Below are positions 1 through 11,598 of a stretch of DNA of 64,000 nt, one piece after another. The notes under the pieces were generated by a model. It searched no databases. It saw only the letters and a list, made by a program, of their open reading frames with translations, and was not told the origin of the DNA. The translations under genes were made by a program, and so were the position numbers. Each line of letters starts with the position of its first letter. Within the stretch, counting starts at the first letter, position 1. Source of the DNA: Amphiura filiformis (Eukaryota > Echinodermata > Ophiuroidea > Amphilepidida > Amphiuridae); NCBI RefSeq assembly GCF_039555335.1, contig NC_092646.1, positions 22,256,258 to 22,320,257 on the forward strand, written 5' to 3'.

Positions 1-502
1 GATGGTACAAGCCCTACACTGATTAAGACATGTACCCTTAAGAATATTCACTGTCCCACTTAGAGCGCTCCAATGGTTGATGCGCATGATCGATTAATAG
101 ATAAACTTGAAACCGTTTCATTCACAGACAAAAACATAATGCATTTATTGATCGCATAAAGTAACTTTATATTCTTAGAAAGTAAAAATAGATTTGTTAA
201 AAAAAATAGAAAATGCCCATATTGACCTTGTAAATCCTCTGTATTCTTTTCTAAACTAAAAATAGGTTTTTGATTTTGATTTTAATCCCTCAACAATATC
301 ATTCTTAAATACAAAAACTGTATTTATAAATAATATATCTATTTCCGAGGTCTAAAAATCTTTAAAAATAGTTCTCAAACAACTGAAAAGGAAGTGCAAC
401 AAAAAAGCGATAATAAACCCTTTCAAACGGTATACAGAGGGGTACAAGGTACGACAAATGTAGGCACAGAATAGGTACAGTTTGATACCTCACACCTGCA
501 AA
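1..502. other. AT-rich non-coding DNA
   Basis: I see no gene, RNA or clear repeat here. ORFs are short and the composition is AT-rich. Confidence 0.6.
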
Positions 503-881
503 CAGGGGCGTCGCTGATTCGGGGGGGTGTACAGCATGTTTTGCCGACGGAAATATGTTGTGAATTGTAGACCCAAGCCAGGACGGCGCTCAAGAATGTA
601 AAAAGTGGGTGGGGGGGGAGGGAGGGAGGGGTTGGGGTAGGAGTAAAAAAAATTCGACTAATTTTTTTTTAAATAGTAACTACTATAACATTAACAATAG
701 CTCTATTACGTAACAACAGCAGAATTTCGTAACACATTTATATTTCATATATATAGGTTTGACTATATTTGCCGACAATAACAAGGTTTTGACGACAACA
801 GTCAATTTTTGCCCACAAAATTGAGTATTAGGGGGTGTTACACCACCATACCCCCCCTCTCTCTCTCTAGCGGCGGCCCTG
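503..881. mobile_element. hAT-like non-autonomous element (MITE), 379 bp
   Basis: The left end reads CAGGGGCGTCGCT. The right end reads AGCGGCGGCCCTG, which is its inverted complement with two mismatches in 13. The element is flanked by a perfect 8-bp duplication CCTGCAAA (495-502 and 882-889). An 8-bp target duplication with CAGGG termini is typical of hAT elements. There is no transposase ORF, so it would be mobilised in trans. Confidence 0.8.
605..641 (+). other. G-rich tract, potential G-quadruplex
   Basis: Five or more runs of three or more G lie within about 37 bases, separated by single A or T bases. This satisfies the usual four-run quadruplex pattern. It lies inside the hAT-like MITE. 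Confidence 0.6.
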
Positions 882-889
882 CCTGCAAA

Positions 890-1534
890 AACATTTTAAC
901 CAGGCTGAACAATACAAAAGTATACATGTAACTGGCGTAACTTCTGTGGGTTTTGCCAACGATTTAACCATATTAACAGTATGGGCGTTTACTCGATGCA
1001 TTTATGAAATTGAAATAAACCAGGGTTTTAATGTGCACACCCGGGACTCTACCAAACCAATCTTTTTAACTTCCTTTTAGCTAATATGTCTGGTGTACTC
1101 TCAGCTCCCACAAAAAATACTGTACAAACGATAATATCAGATTCCTTAAGTAAGATCATACAAATAATAATCATAATTATATGCAAATGTTCAAAATGGT
1201 ATGTTCTTAAATTGGATATGCATCAATTGCAGTGCAATAGCAGTCACTCTAATTAGGAATACTTGGTAATACCAAAACACCAAGTTAAAGAGAGAAGCCA
1301 TTATCTGCTATATAGACAATCAAACTATCACTTGACCATAGATTTGCAGCCAAAATTGGACTACCCCCCACCCCCATTAGCTTTCCCCACCTGCAATTTT
1401 ACCACTCTTTACTGCTTCCCCAGGCAAGGCTCATAATTATTGCACAGCCCCCTATCCCCTGGTTGGTAGGCCTACACCTCGGGTATGGGCACAGAAGTGG
1501 TTTGAATTCTGTGGGTATGGCGAAATTTTCCTAC
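890..1534. other. Non-coding, nothing recognised
   Basis: AT-rich sequence with a few C-rich patches near 1365-1400 and 1440-1460. I see no convincing ORF or repeat structure. Confidence 0.5.
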
Positions 1535-1640
1535 ACATTCAGAGTCGCCCATTTAGGTAACCCCCATTTGAATCACACTGCCTGTGTGGAAGATTAAGGT
1601 CATGTCTTCCATAGGGGGTGTGTGGATTTCAACTACAGTC
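1535..1640 (+). repeat. Half copy of a palindromic MITE family (GGAAGACATGACCTTA core)
   Basis: It carries GAAGATTAAGGTCATGTCTT followed by a GGGGGTGT block. These match the right halves of the copies at 3735-3906 and 52325-52486. The left arm is missing, so this is a truncated copy. Confidence 0.65.
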
Positions 1641-2549
1641 AAAAATCAGCACAGGTTTTTAGTATGGTACTTCATTCATGTACCTGTTTCATCTTTTATT
1701 TCCACAATATACAAAATAAAAACAGTACTAGTATGTCACATTCACTGTTAACTATGAAAATTACAGTTACATGCAGGCCTAAAAAATACTGTTTGATTGG
1801 CATAATCCAACCTACCCTAAATATACTGCCATTGTCAGCAAGTATCAATATTTTTATTTATTTTTAGGGAGGAAAAGAAAAAAAAAAAAAATAATTTGAT
1901 ATATATTATGGGGAAAAATGGTCTAAAAATAGATCAAGGGTAATTGGTGACCGTTTGAAGTTAAAAAGGGGTTAAAATAAAGAAAATGTGTATTTTACCC
2001 ATATCATAAATTATGGGTATACATGTACATCCTTTTTTTATCTTCCCACAGAGCACACACAGATGCCCTGTCCATTTATTTGTCAACCATGATCTCAGTT
2101 ATACATAGTTATACGAGCCACAACGAATACACAAAACAACTGAATTGCATATAATATTACACTTATGAAAGTAACACTTTTTACATGTTTATAGAGTTCA
2201 ATCTTTTATTCCATTCATACATTTATTCACTCATAAAAACGCTGCATCAGCTGTGTGTGTTACCGTCTTTTAGTATTTTGAAAACGGGACAGATTTAGTA
2301 CATCAAGTCTTTTATCAAAAATAATATTTTAATTTATTTTACTCCAATCAAGCAACATTTTTTAGGCCTTACATGTAGTGGATTACTTGGAATAATGGGC
2401 ATCAATCAGGGGGGGTCATATCCTCCACCTTTTGACAAAATTGCCCATTTTTTGATCTTTTCAGCCACTTTTTGACAATTCAGGCTGATTGTTCCCCACA
2501 TATCAAGCTGGATTGGCGCTAATTTGAAATTATGGGAATATAAATTATG
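1641..2549. other. Non-coding, nothing recognised
   Basis: AT-rich DNA with homopolymer A runs near 1874-1890. The 81-codon ORF at 1622-1867 starts in the MITE relic and has no recognisable domain, so I do not call a gene. Confidence 0.5.
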
Positions 2550-2810
2550 TGATGCGATCAAACAAAATCAGTCGCAACTCGGAAATATTGATTTTGAGAT
2601 ATAGCCAAACAAAGGAAATATTTTCTTTCGTTTCCACTTGTTTTGGAAACTCTTTAATTGCCCATATCTTTGGAACTGGTTGTTCAATTTCAATGGGTTT
2701 TTCTGCAAAATGCAGCTTTGTGAAAGCTTTTTACTATCCTATAAGAAACTGAAAATTTAATATTTAATATCGAGTTCCGAGTTCAGACTGATTTTGCTTT
2801 ATCGCATCAT
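2550..2810. mobile_element. TIR element (MITE), about 260 bp
   Basis: The left end begins TGATGCGATCAAACAAAATC and continues with AGTC and an ACTCGGAA block. The right end is the inverted complement: TTCCGAG, then GACTGATTTTG, then ATCGCATCA. The arms extend about 35 bp. The interior has no coding capacity. Confidence 0.7.
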
Positions 2811-3041
2811 AGAGAACCATAAAGTCACATTTGGTGATAGTGAGATTTTGCTACCAAAACAATTCTTACCACTCTCAGATTCTTAGAACCATAAAGCCTA
2901 TAGCATACTCCCTAGACTGAAACTACAATGCTAAAATCATAATGGGCACATGATCTCATAGAGGGAGAAACCCTTATCTTTTCAGTTACAGCTTTCTGGC
3001 GCTAACTGACTTAGCCCTACTAGAGAGCCTTTTAAACACAA

Positions 3042-3213
3042 TATATCCGAGAACCGCTAAAAGCCACTAACCGCTCCACCCGAATATGCGGACGCACGAG
3101 AAAGCGCCTACAATAAGCTAATGATGTGTAAATATAGTTTCCCTTATTTGCGGTGTTTCTGGGGAATTAGCTGGAATTAGCAGTCTGGGTTTAGCAGTTC
3201 TCTGGATATATGG
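3042..3213. mobile_element. Short inverted-repeat element, about 170 bp
   Basis: The left end reads ATATATCCGAGAACCGCTAA. The right end has the inverted counterpart TTTAGCAGTTCTCTGGATATAT, an imperfect arm of about 22 bp. No target duplication is evident. Confidence 0.45.
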
Positions 3214-3734
3214 TTTTATGATATAGCATGGTTTTGGACCACCACACTACCAGTCAAAAGGCCCTATACTAGTAGGACTAAACTGCCATAAAGTAATACA
3301 GATATTTCATTCTCTAATTTCAGCAAGTTTGTATTATAAATTTGGCAAATTTTGTAAAAAAAACAATAGAATTTTGTTAAAAATTTTCAAAATTTCTACC
3401 TGATGACCTCTTTTTTCAAAATTGTGTACCAAATGAACCCCTTTTATACAGTTTATACCCAATGAGTCATTATGACACCTTTTTCATTTGTTTATACCCA
3501 ATAACTCCCCTTTAAAACAACACATCTATAGGTGATAGGCACCTACTTCATGAAGCCGGTAGGCACATATCCTTCAATTCTAAAGATGAATGCCCTCCCC
3601 CTAGGGTCTTCAATTAAAATTACAATACTTGTTCATATATCACATGATTTTAGGTATAATTATTGATTAGTGGGTAAATATTAAATAATTTGTTTTTTGC
3701 CACATTTTTACCCAAAAGTAAATTGGGCTATACC
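3214..3734. other. Non-coding, nothing recognised
   Basis: AT-rich, no ORF of note and no inverted repeat seen. Confidence 0.5.
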
Positions 3735-3906
3735 AATTGAGATCCATACAATATCCTCTATGGAAGACATGACCTTATCTCCCACACAGGGGGTGTAGAT
3801 TTCAAATGGAGTCAACCATTCAGGTAACTACATCTGAAATTCACACTCCAATTGTGTGGAAGATTAAGGTCATGTCTTCCATATGGGGTGTATGGATTTC
3901 AACTAC
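3735..3906. mobile_element. Palindromic MITE, about 170 bp, complete copy
   Basis: The left arm contains CTATGGAAGACATGACCTTA and a CCACACAGGGGGTGTAGATT block. The right arm contains the inverse with GTGTGGAAGATTAAGGTCAT. The whole unit is a near-palindrome around a short centre at about 3812-3826. Relatives lie at 1535-1640 and 52325-52486. Confidence 0.7.
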
Positions 3907-4224
3907 TGGAAAAGTCCAAATATTCTACTGTACGGAAATACATTGTGTAATACTCAGGGTTCAAATTACTGTAAAAAATGCTACAAGCTGAATTTTGTGT
4001 AGCAGGTTGTCCAAAACGGAGCATTTTGCTCTGCTACACCAGGTAATTCGAACACTAGTAATAAATACTCAAAGTAGGAATATAGGATGTTTCTGAAAGA
4101 TAAGTACCGCAGATAGTTTGGATTCCTTTGCTTACCTGCACGGGAAAATATCCAAATTGAAACTCCAAAACACAAAAGATACAAGTAGAAGATGATGATT
4201 TTAAAACATGTTTAAATACTCATC

Positions 4225-4389
4225 TTTTAATTATTGTACTTAATTTATGATATTGTAACCTTGTTTTTATGATATTTTCTGTACAGCTGGTTTGTACTTT
4301 TAAATAATTTATGTGTTCTTGCTTTCATGTATTTTGCTCTGTAATGCGCTTAGTGAATTTGCTTTTGTTGTCAGGCGCTCAAAAATATA

Positions 4390-4425
<36 letters not shown>
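4225..4425 (+). mobile_element. Non-LTR retrotransposon 3' end with (ATT)n tail
   Basis: The stretch has the look of a LINE 3' UTR: T-rich, then a GCGCTTAGTGAATTTGC block and GTCAGGCGCTCAAA. It ends in a simple (ATT)n run at 4391-4425. GCGCT blocks followed by trinucleotide tails are common at LINE/SINE 3' ends in marine invertebrates. That is family knowledge, not a database match. Confidence 0.5.
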
Positions 4426-4446
4426 GAACATGTAAGCAATGGCTTT

Positions 4447-4620
4447 ATGTTATCTAAAAGGAAACTTCAAAACTCCGGTTACACCATCCCAGAAAGCTTA
4501 ACACAAGCACAGGTAGAACTATTACGTTATGCACAGACTGCAGCCAGAACAGGATCCATCAACATTTTGTGGACCCAAGACTGCAAAATACTAGTTCTAA
4601 CATATAGGCTAATGGTAAGA
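4447..4620 (+). pseudogene. LINE ORF1-like C-terminal fragment
   Basis: The 122-codon ORF begins MLSKRKLQNSGYTIPESLT, continues with a run resembling QVELLRYAQ, and then WTQDCKILV. The order 'RxKL-(K/Q)xxG/SG-Y/VxIxEsLT....LL..a.....WTxDgKI' resembles the end of ORF1 proteins of CR1/Tx1-like LINEs. After about residue 58 the ORF loses that resemblance and becomes T-rich and hydrophobic. No upstream ORF1 core is present, so this is a relic if correctly recognised. It may belong with the LINE tail just upstream, but the order (tail, then ORF1) means two separate fragments. Confidence 0.35.
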
Positions 4621-5039
4621 AAGTTCTTATCACGAAGACCTCTGATTTGGAAACTGTGTAAGAATTACATTCACCGGCATGTGTTTGCCATACTGATCAT
4701 CGTGTCCACAGACTTTTTTTTTAACATTGTTTCTTTTGAGAGAGTTAAATTAGTTTTATTAACTTTATTTACAACATTACCTAATGTATTACTTCCTGCT
4801 GCATTGACTCGTTAATTTGATTTTCTGTAATTGTTAATGTTACGCAAAGATTGACTTGTTTGTTTGTTTGTTCTTTTACATATTTTTGTTGGGTTAAATA
4901 TTATTGTTATACTTAGTCAATGATACGAGCTGAGAGACATGTATGACCCCATTGCTTTGCATTGTGTACTCATTCCGGCTTTGCTTTGCTCATGCTGGGT
5001 TTTTTTCTTTCTCATTCCCCGCTCATTCCGTGCTTTTCA

Positions 5040-5884
5040 CGCCACTGAACATCTTCAGAAGTCTTAAAACAATATATTCTGACAAGACCCATAAGTGTGA
5101 TTCATCCAGGAGAATGATGTTTAAAGTGTCATGTGGGAAAGAGTTCAATTAGAAGGGCAATTTCAAGGTACATGTACTGAGACATTATGGAATCAAATAC
5201 ATTGTCAGAAGTCTTTTACAACAAAATATAATCTGACAAGAACCATAAGTATTCAATCAGGAGAAAGATGTTGTAAGTGTCATATATGTGGTAAAGAGTT
5301 CAATTATAAGGGCAATTTCCAGGTACATGTACTGAGACATTAAGGAATCAAATACATTGTCAGAAGTCTTTTACAACAAAATATAATCTGACAAGACCCA
5401 TAAGTATTCAATCAGGAGAAAGATGTTGTAAGTGTCATATATGTGGTAAAGAGTTCAATTATAAGAGCAATCTCATTACTCATGTACTGAGACATAAAGG
5501 GATCAAACCGATACTAGCATTGTCAGAAGACCATCACAACAAACACTGATCTGGCAAGACACATAAAAGTTCATAGAGATAAAATAACATTTCATGAAGA
5601 CACCAAACCATTCCAATGTATATAATGCCTGATGGTATTTACACATATTTAAGATAATCTGGAATGGCACATAAGATTGCGTTCAGGGGAGACACTATGT
5701 GACAAAGGCTTCAGGTTTAAGAGCAATATTAAGATACATATACTGTGACATCCAGTGGCAACAGATGATGACATCAAGACTGTGAAAGATGGCATAGACC
5801 ACCTGCAAGACTAAGCACATAAGAATGTGTACAGTGGAGACACTAGGTGGCAAAGGGTTCAGGTGGAAGAGCAATTTCATATTT
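5040..5884 (+). pseudogene. Degenerate C2H2 zinc-finger sequence, 5' block
   Basis: Repeated finger remnants can be read in shifting frames. Around 5230-5342 the frame gives a recognisable finger with CHICGKEFNYKGNFQVHVLRH, preceded by a linker-like SIQSGERCCK. The same text recurs at 5090-5190 and 5400-5500, where stops and one- or two-base shifts destroy it. The unit length is around 170-190 bp, i.e. about two fingers. From 5520 on the fingers decay further, with many stops. No start, splice site or intact linker chain remains. C2H2 proteins normally bind DNA through each finger; nothing here could do so. Confidence 0.7.
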
Positions 5885-5918
5885 ATTATCATTCTTCAGG
5901 AAAATACAAACAAGAGGT

Positions 5919-6368
5919 GAAAGAGGTAGTCTTGTTTTCCGACGAATGTGTTGGACAAAATAAAAACACTATATTATCCCAACGATGATGCTGTATTTCG
6001 TGCAAAACACCAAATCTGTTAAAAGGGTTACAATTTAATATTATGTTACTGCACATTGGCAATCAGAAGGAGACAGCATGCACAGTACCATTCAAAAGCA
6101 GATGAATATTACTTGCATGAAATGTTTCTGCCACTCCAGCTTGCAACAGCAATAACTTTGGCAAGAAAGACACCCTAAAGTGAAATCAAACCTGAAGACA
6201 TCAAGGATTTCAAGAAGCTCAGTACACAACTGTTCCGATATGAATATTATCGAGTAAGGAGTGCCGATGATGGAATGGCCCTGAATTGGAGTAAGTTCAT
6301 GGCCTTGGGTGTAAGCAAGAATCAATTAGACAGGATAAGACAGCGTAGAAATCAAGATGTCCCACCTT
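5919..6368 (+). pseudogene. Transposase-like relic with a SDECVGQNKN motif
   Basis: Read in three shifting frames, this segment gives VVLFSDECVGQNKNT at about 5925-5971. It then gives DSMHSTIQKQM at about 6070-6105, and KPEDIKDFKKLSTQLFRYEY then WSKFMAL at about 6185-6305. The order (F/Y)SDxCxGQNKN, then ECDSxHSTIE-like, then a basic C-terminal part recalls a family of uncharacterised invertebrate proteins. I believe these are DNA-transposon derived, with the aspartate of the first motif a candidate catalytic residue. At least three frameshifts and several stops show it is dead. It interrupts finger-derived sequence on both sides. Confidence 0.5.
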
Positions 6369-6399
6369 GATGATTTCTTAGTTGTTTAAGAGCAATTCG

Positions 6400-7680
6400 A
6401 AGATATATTTATTAAATATACGGGAATCACACCATACTAGTGTATAGGCCTATATTGTCAGAAGACCTTCACAACAAACACTGATATGGCAAAACACATA
6501 AGAACTTGAGACAAAACAACATTTGATGAAGACATCAAACCATACCATTATATACGATGTCTGATGGCAGCTGCACGTAAAGATAACCTGGAGCGGCACA
6601 TAAGAATGCGTACAGGGGAGACACTATATGGCCATATTAATGTTTCAGGTTTAAGACCAGTTCCAAGGTACATTTAATGAGACAAAGAAATCAAACCACA
6701 CTAGGGTATACATTGTCAGAAGACCTCAGAGTGTGCTTTGTGAAAAACAGAGGTCACAATGCTTGTATACATTGTCGGAAGGGTTTTACACAAAAATATT
6801 CTGACATTCATACAGGAGAAATATGTTTTAAGTGACATATATGTGGGAAAGATATGGCCAATCTCTGGATACATATACGTAGACATCAATTTTTCATATA
6901 CCAATGTACATGTTGTCAGAGCACTTTTGCTATCAAAAGTGACCTAACAAAACACATCAAGAGTTTGAACAGGAGTAGTTCACCATTTAAGTGTGATACA
7001 TATGGCAGAGCTTTCAGTATCAAGGGCAATCCCCTGATGAAACATGTACAACTTCATCAAGACATCAAACCATACCTATGTATACCAAGTCACATGGTAT
7101 TTGCTCGTAATCATACTCTGGAGCGGCACATAAGAATGCATACCGGGGATCTATTTGAGTGATACAATGTGACGAAGGGTTCAGGTCTAAGGGCGTGTTC
7201 AATACACATATACCGAGATATAAAGGAATCAAACCATATACCAGTGTATACATTATCAGAAGACCTACACCACAGAAACTGATCTGATGGCAAGACACAT
7301 ACAGAGAAAACAACATTTCATGAACACACCAAACCATACCAATGTATACAATGCCTGATGGCATTTGCATGTAAAGATAATCTGGAGTGCAACATAAGAA
7401 TGCGTACAGGGGAGACACTATGTGGCAAAGGATTTAGGTTTAAGGGCAAGTTAAATATATAAGGAGACATAAAGGAATCGAACCATATACCAGTGTATAC
7501 ATTGTCAGAAGACCTTCACCACAAAAACTGATCTGGCAAGAGATCCATAAGAATTCATTTAAACAAAACCACATTTCATGAATATACCAATGTACACAAT
7601 GTCAGATAACATTTCAATACAAAGGTGACATGGCAAAACACATGATAATTCATGCTGGAGAGAAACCAAGAGCTACTAGA
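6400..7680 (+). pseudogene. Degenerate C2H2 zinc-finger sequence, 3' block
   Basis: The longest open part (6854-7162) reads three finger-like blocks. They are a YQCTCCQSTFAIKSDLTKH type, a FKCDTYGRAFSIKGN...KHVQLH type in which the second Cys is Tyr, and YLCIPSHMVFARNHTLERH, in which the second Cys is Ser. The knuckle cysteines are therefore being lost even where the frame is open. A last well-formed finger lies at about 7588-7670 (YQCTQCQITFQYKGDMAKH, then MIIHAGEKP). Other parts repeat the theme 'AGAAGACCTTCACAACAAAC' with stops. It ends where the TTAA-flanked MITE begins. I infer an old ZNF gene whose fingers were amplified and then decayed. Confidence 0.7.
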
Positions 7681-7735
7681 TATATTTGTAATGTTCCTTC
7701 GGATACCCAAGTAGCTGAAATTCTGGAACAATTAA

Positions 7736-8389
7736 GGGATCTAAAATGAGCGTTTATTGCGTTTCGACAGTATTTTTTGTAGGACATGAGAGCACCTCAG
7801 ACCTATCGAATTGCATTCTGAATACGAAGCATGTCTTTCTGATATCAAATAATTTTAATTTTTTGAAAATCACAATATAATACAAATTTTATGACAAATT
7901 ATAAAAATTTGATATTTTTCAAATTTTGATATATAACAGTCCTCGAAGTAAATTATATAAATCTAATGATATATTCTTAAAGTGTATGTAGCAGGAGGAA
8001 AAGCCGACGGTTAATTGAAAATTTTGACCTTTCATATTGAAGATATGGATTTTTTTCCCAAAAAGACCTATTTTTTTTGGGTGTTTTGGGGAAAAAATCC
8101 ATATCTTCAATCTGAAAGGTTAAAATTTTCAATTGATCGTCGGGTTTTCATCCCACCTACATACACTTTAAATAAATCATCAGATTTATAAAGTTTACTT
8201 CAAGTACTGTTAAATATCAAAAATATCAATTTTAATGATTTGCCATAAAATGTGTATTAAATTGCAATTTCAAAAATCAAAATTATTTGATATCAGAATG
8301 ATATTCTTCATTATTCAGAATGCAATTCGATGTCTGATGTGCTCTGATGTCCCAAAATAAATACTGTCCAAACGTTCATACCCCAGCCC
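7736..8389. mobile_element. TTAA-flanked foldback MITE, 654 bp
   Basis: The two halves are long, imperfect inverted copies of each other (about 310 bp each), meeting near 8062. The ends are GGG...CCC flanked by TTAA at 7732-7735 and 8390-8393. TTAA duplication is diagnostic of piggyBac- and Kolobok-type elements. I favour a Kolobok-like non-autonomous element but cannot decide from the ends alone. There is no coding capacity; short ORFs inside are palindrome artefacts. Confidence 0.8.
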
Positions 8390-8399
8390 TTAAGTTAAA

Positions 8400-8880
8400 T
8401 GGTTATCTCTTCATAAGATTAGAAATATCCATCTTGCTGAATTTATGTATAAAGTGACAAACAATAAACTTTCTGAAAATATATATGTGAGCTATACATA
8501 TTACAGAAAAAGGATTATAAATACGACCTCTGGCGCAATCCAAGAAATGCTAATATTCCTTTTCCTTCAAATACATGCAACTATAAGAAGCGTAATCTTT
8601 TGTACAGAGGTGCTACTATGAGGAATAATTATCATCTCCAGCACACATGCAGTCCTCTGTAAGTCTTGCATCCTTCAAAAGACTGTTATCCAGTGATTAT
8701 GATATAAATTTTACCTAATTATTTTGCATTATTCATTTTTTCCTACTGCTTATGTATATGTTTTTAATTTGATACTGCATCTTTGTTTTTTATTTGCTGT
8801 AAAACACAGCCCCAGGGAAGACCAGCTCAGTGGCTGATCTGGGCCTTTCCGTGTATAAATAAAATTTGAATTTGAATTGA
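8400..8880 (+). mobile_element. LINE 3' end (C-terminal RT tail plus 3' UTR)
   Basis: About 8420-8660 translates, with one or two shifts, to text like LWRNPRNANIPFPSNTCNYK followed by LLYRGATM. This resembles the extreme C-terminus of CR1/L2-type reverse transcriptases ('NxRN...ilyRGatlWN'). It is followed by a 3' UTR with CCAGGGAAGACCAGCTCAGT and ...CCTTTCCGTGTATAAATAA, then a (GAATTT)-like tail at 8866-8881. The element is 5'-truncated and abuts the finger array directly. Confidence 0.6.
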
Positions 8881-10099
<1,219 letters not shown>

Positions 10100-10567
10100 T
10101 AAACACCCGGCCAGTCCCGGACCCACCCGGGCAAAACTCTCAGCCACTCCCGGCCCCCGGGCAAATATCGATGCAAACCGATGCAAACCCGGGTATTCCT
10201 CGGCCCAAGTTCCCGGCCCTGAGCATCGGATATAGGCCTGGATCTTAATATGGTTTTAATATCGCGGCAATCTTGTCGTGCGGGCTCAAAATTCGGCAGG
10301 TATGTCTTCAATGGACTGCCGAACTCTGGACATGCTGAGTGGATTCAAACGCTTCATATATAAGCCACACATGTGTGTTCCATTGCAAATACGTCAGTTG
10401 CTCACCATGTTGTGGAACATCGAAAACCGTCCAAATGATTGTAAACACACGTAAAGTTAGTTAGAAGGAAACTAGGTCAATGTTTCAGATTCGGACTATG
10501 AGTGTTTTTCATATTCGAAATATATTGAAGTGTGTCTCACATTCAGAAGTGAAATGTCAGACTGTTA

Positions 10568-11524
10568 GGGCGAATTTCTCGACGGGTAGCTTAGCAAGTG
10601 GCTTGTCTAGCCTCAAGGCTTAAGAGGTTGTAAGACCAGGCTTAACTGAAAACGTATTTCCCGAGCCCGGCTACCATAGCCTCGAGGCTTCGTTAGCCCG
10701 TGGGCCAGGCTTGTAGGATTAGCCCCAGGCTTCAGTAAAATTTGCATTTCTCGGAATCAGTCTTCTGTAGCCGTAGTCTCGCAAGCCTGTTAGACCAGGC
10801 TTACAGCGGCTTTTCTTGGCCCTGCCTCAGAGCAGGTCTTAGGTCGTAAGCCTTGGTCTATTTCAATTTACCAATTATTTAAATTGTAACATAAAGTTTA
10901 TCTTTCATATTTTTGATGGTCTTTCAATTAACATGAGTAAGCAGTCACGTAACTATGGGGGCTCTTGCCCCCCATGAAAAAAGTAAATTAGGCCTACTTC
11001 TGAGAGTTATTAATTACCCTCATTATTTGGTCATTTAAACCTTAACTCAATTTTTAAGGTTAAATAAATTGCATTTATCCCACCTTTTGTACCATTGGCC
11101 TATATGTCACCAGCTTTAATAGCTTAAATATGGCATTTGTACTATAATTTTTTTTCAATCCCACCTCCCCCCCCCCTCCCCATGTCATAAAGAAATCTAC
11201 GCCAATGTTCCGGGGACACATTCAAAGCAGATCCCATAACTCCTCAGACCCATTCCACCCCTTACAAATCAAAACAGCATGAACGATGCCTGCCCCTCAT
11301 TTATTATGTTTGCCCCCGCTTTCCCCCACCCCACCCCAAATGAAAATGTCTAGTTACGCCACTGTGGGTAAGTAATTGTTCGATTTAGTTGAACATTTCA
11401 GCATTTTATTTTAGTGTTCATTTGAGTTAGTTGAATTTTTTTTAAAGTAGCTGTTGCTATCATAAGACCTACTCATTTTGAATGATGATTTTTTTAACAA
11501 CGAATATAACTTTAAAAAAATTAT

Positions 11525-11598
<74 letters not shown>

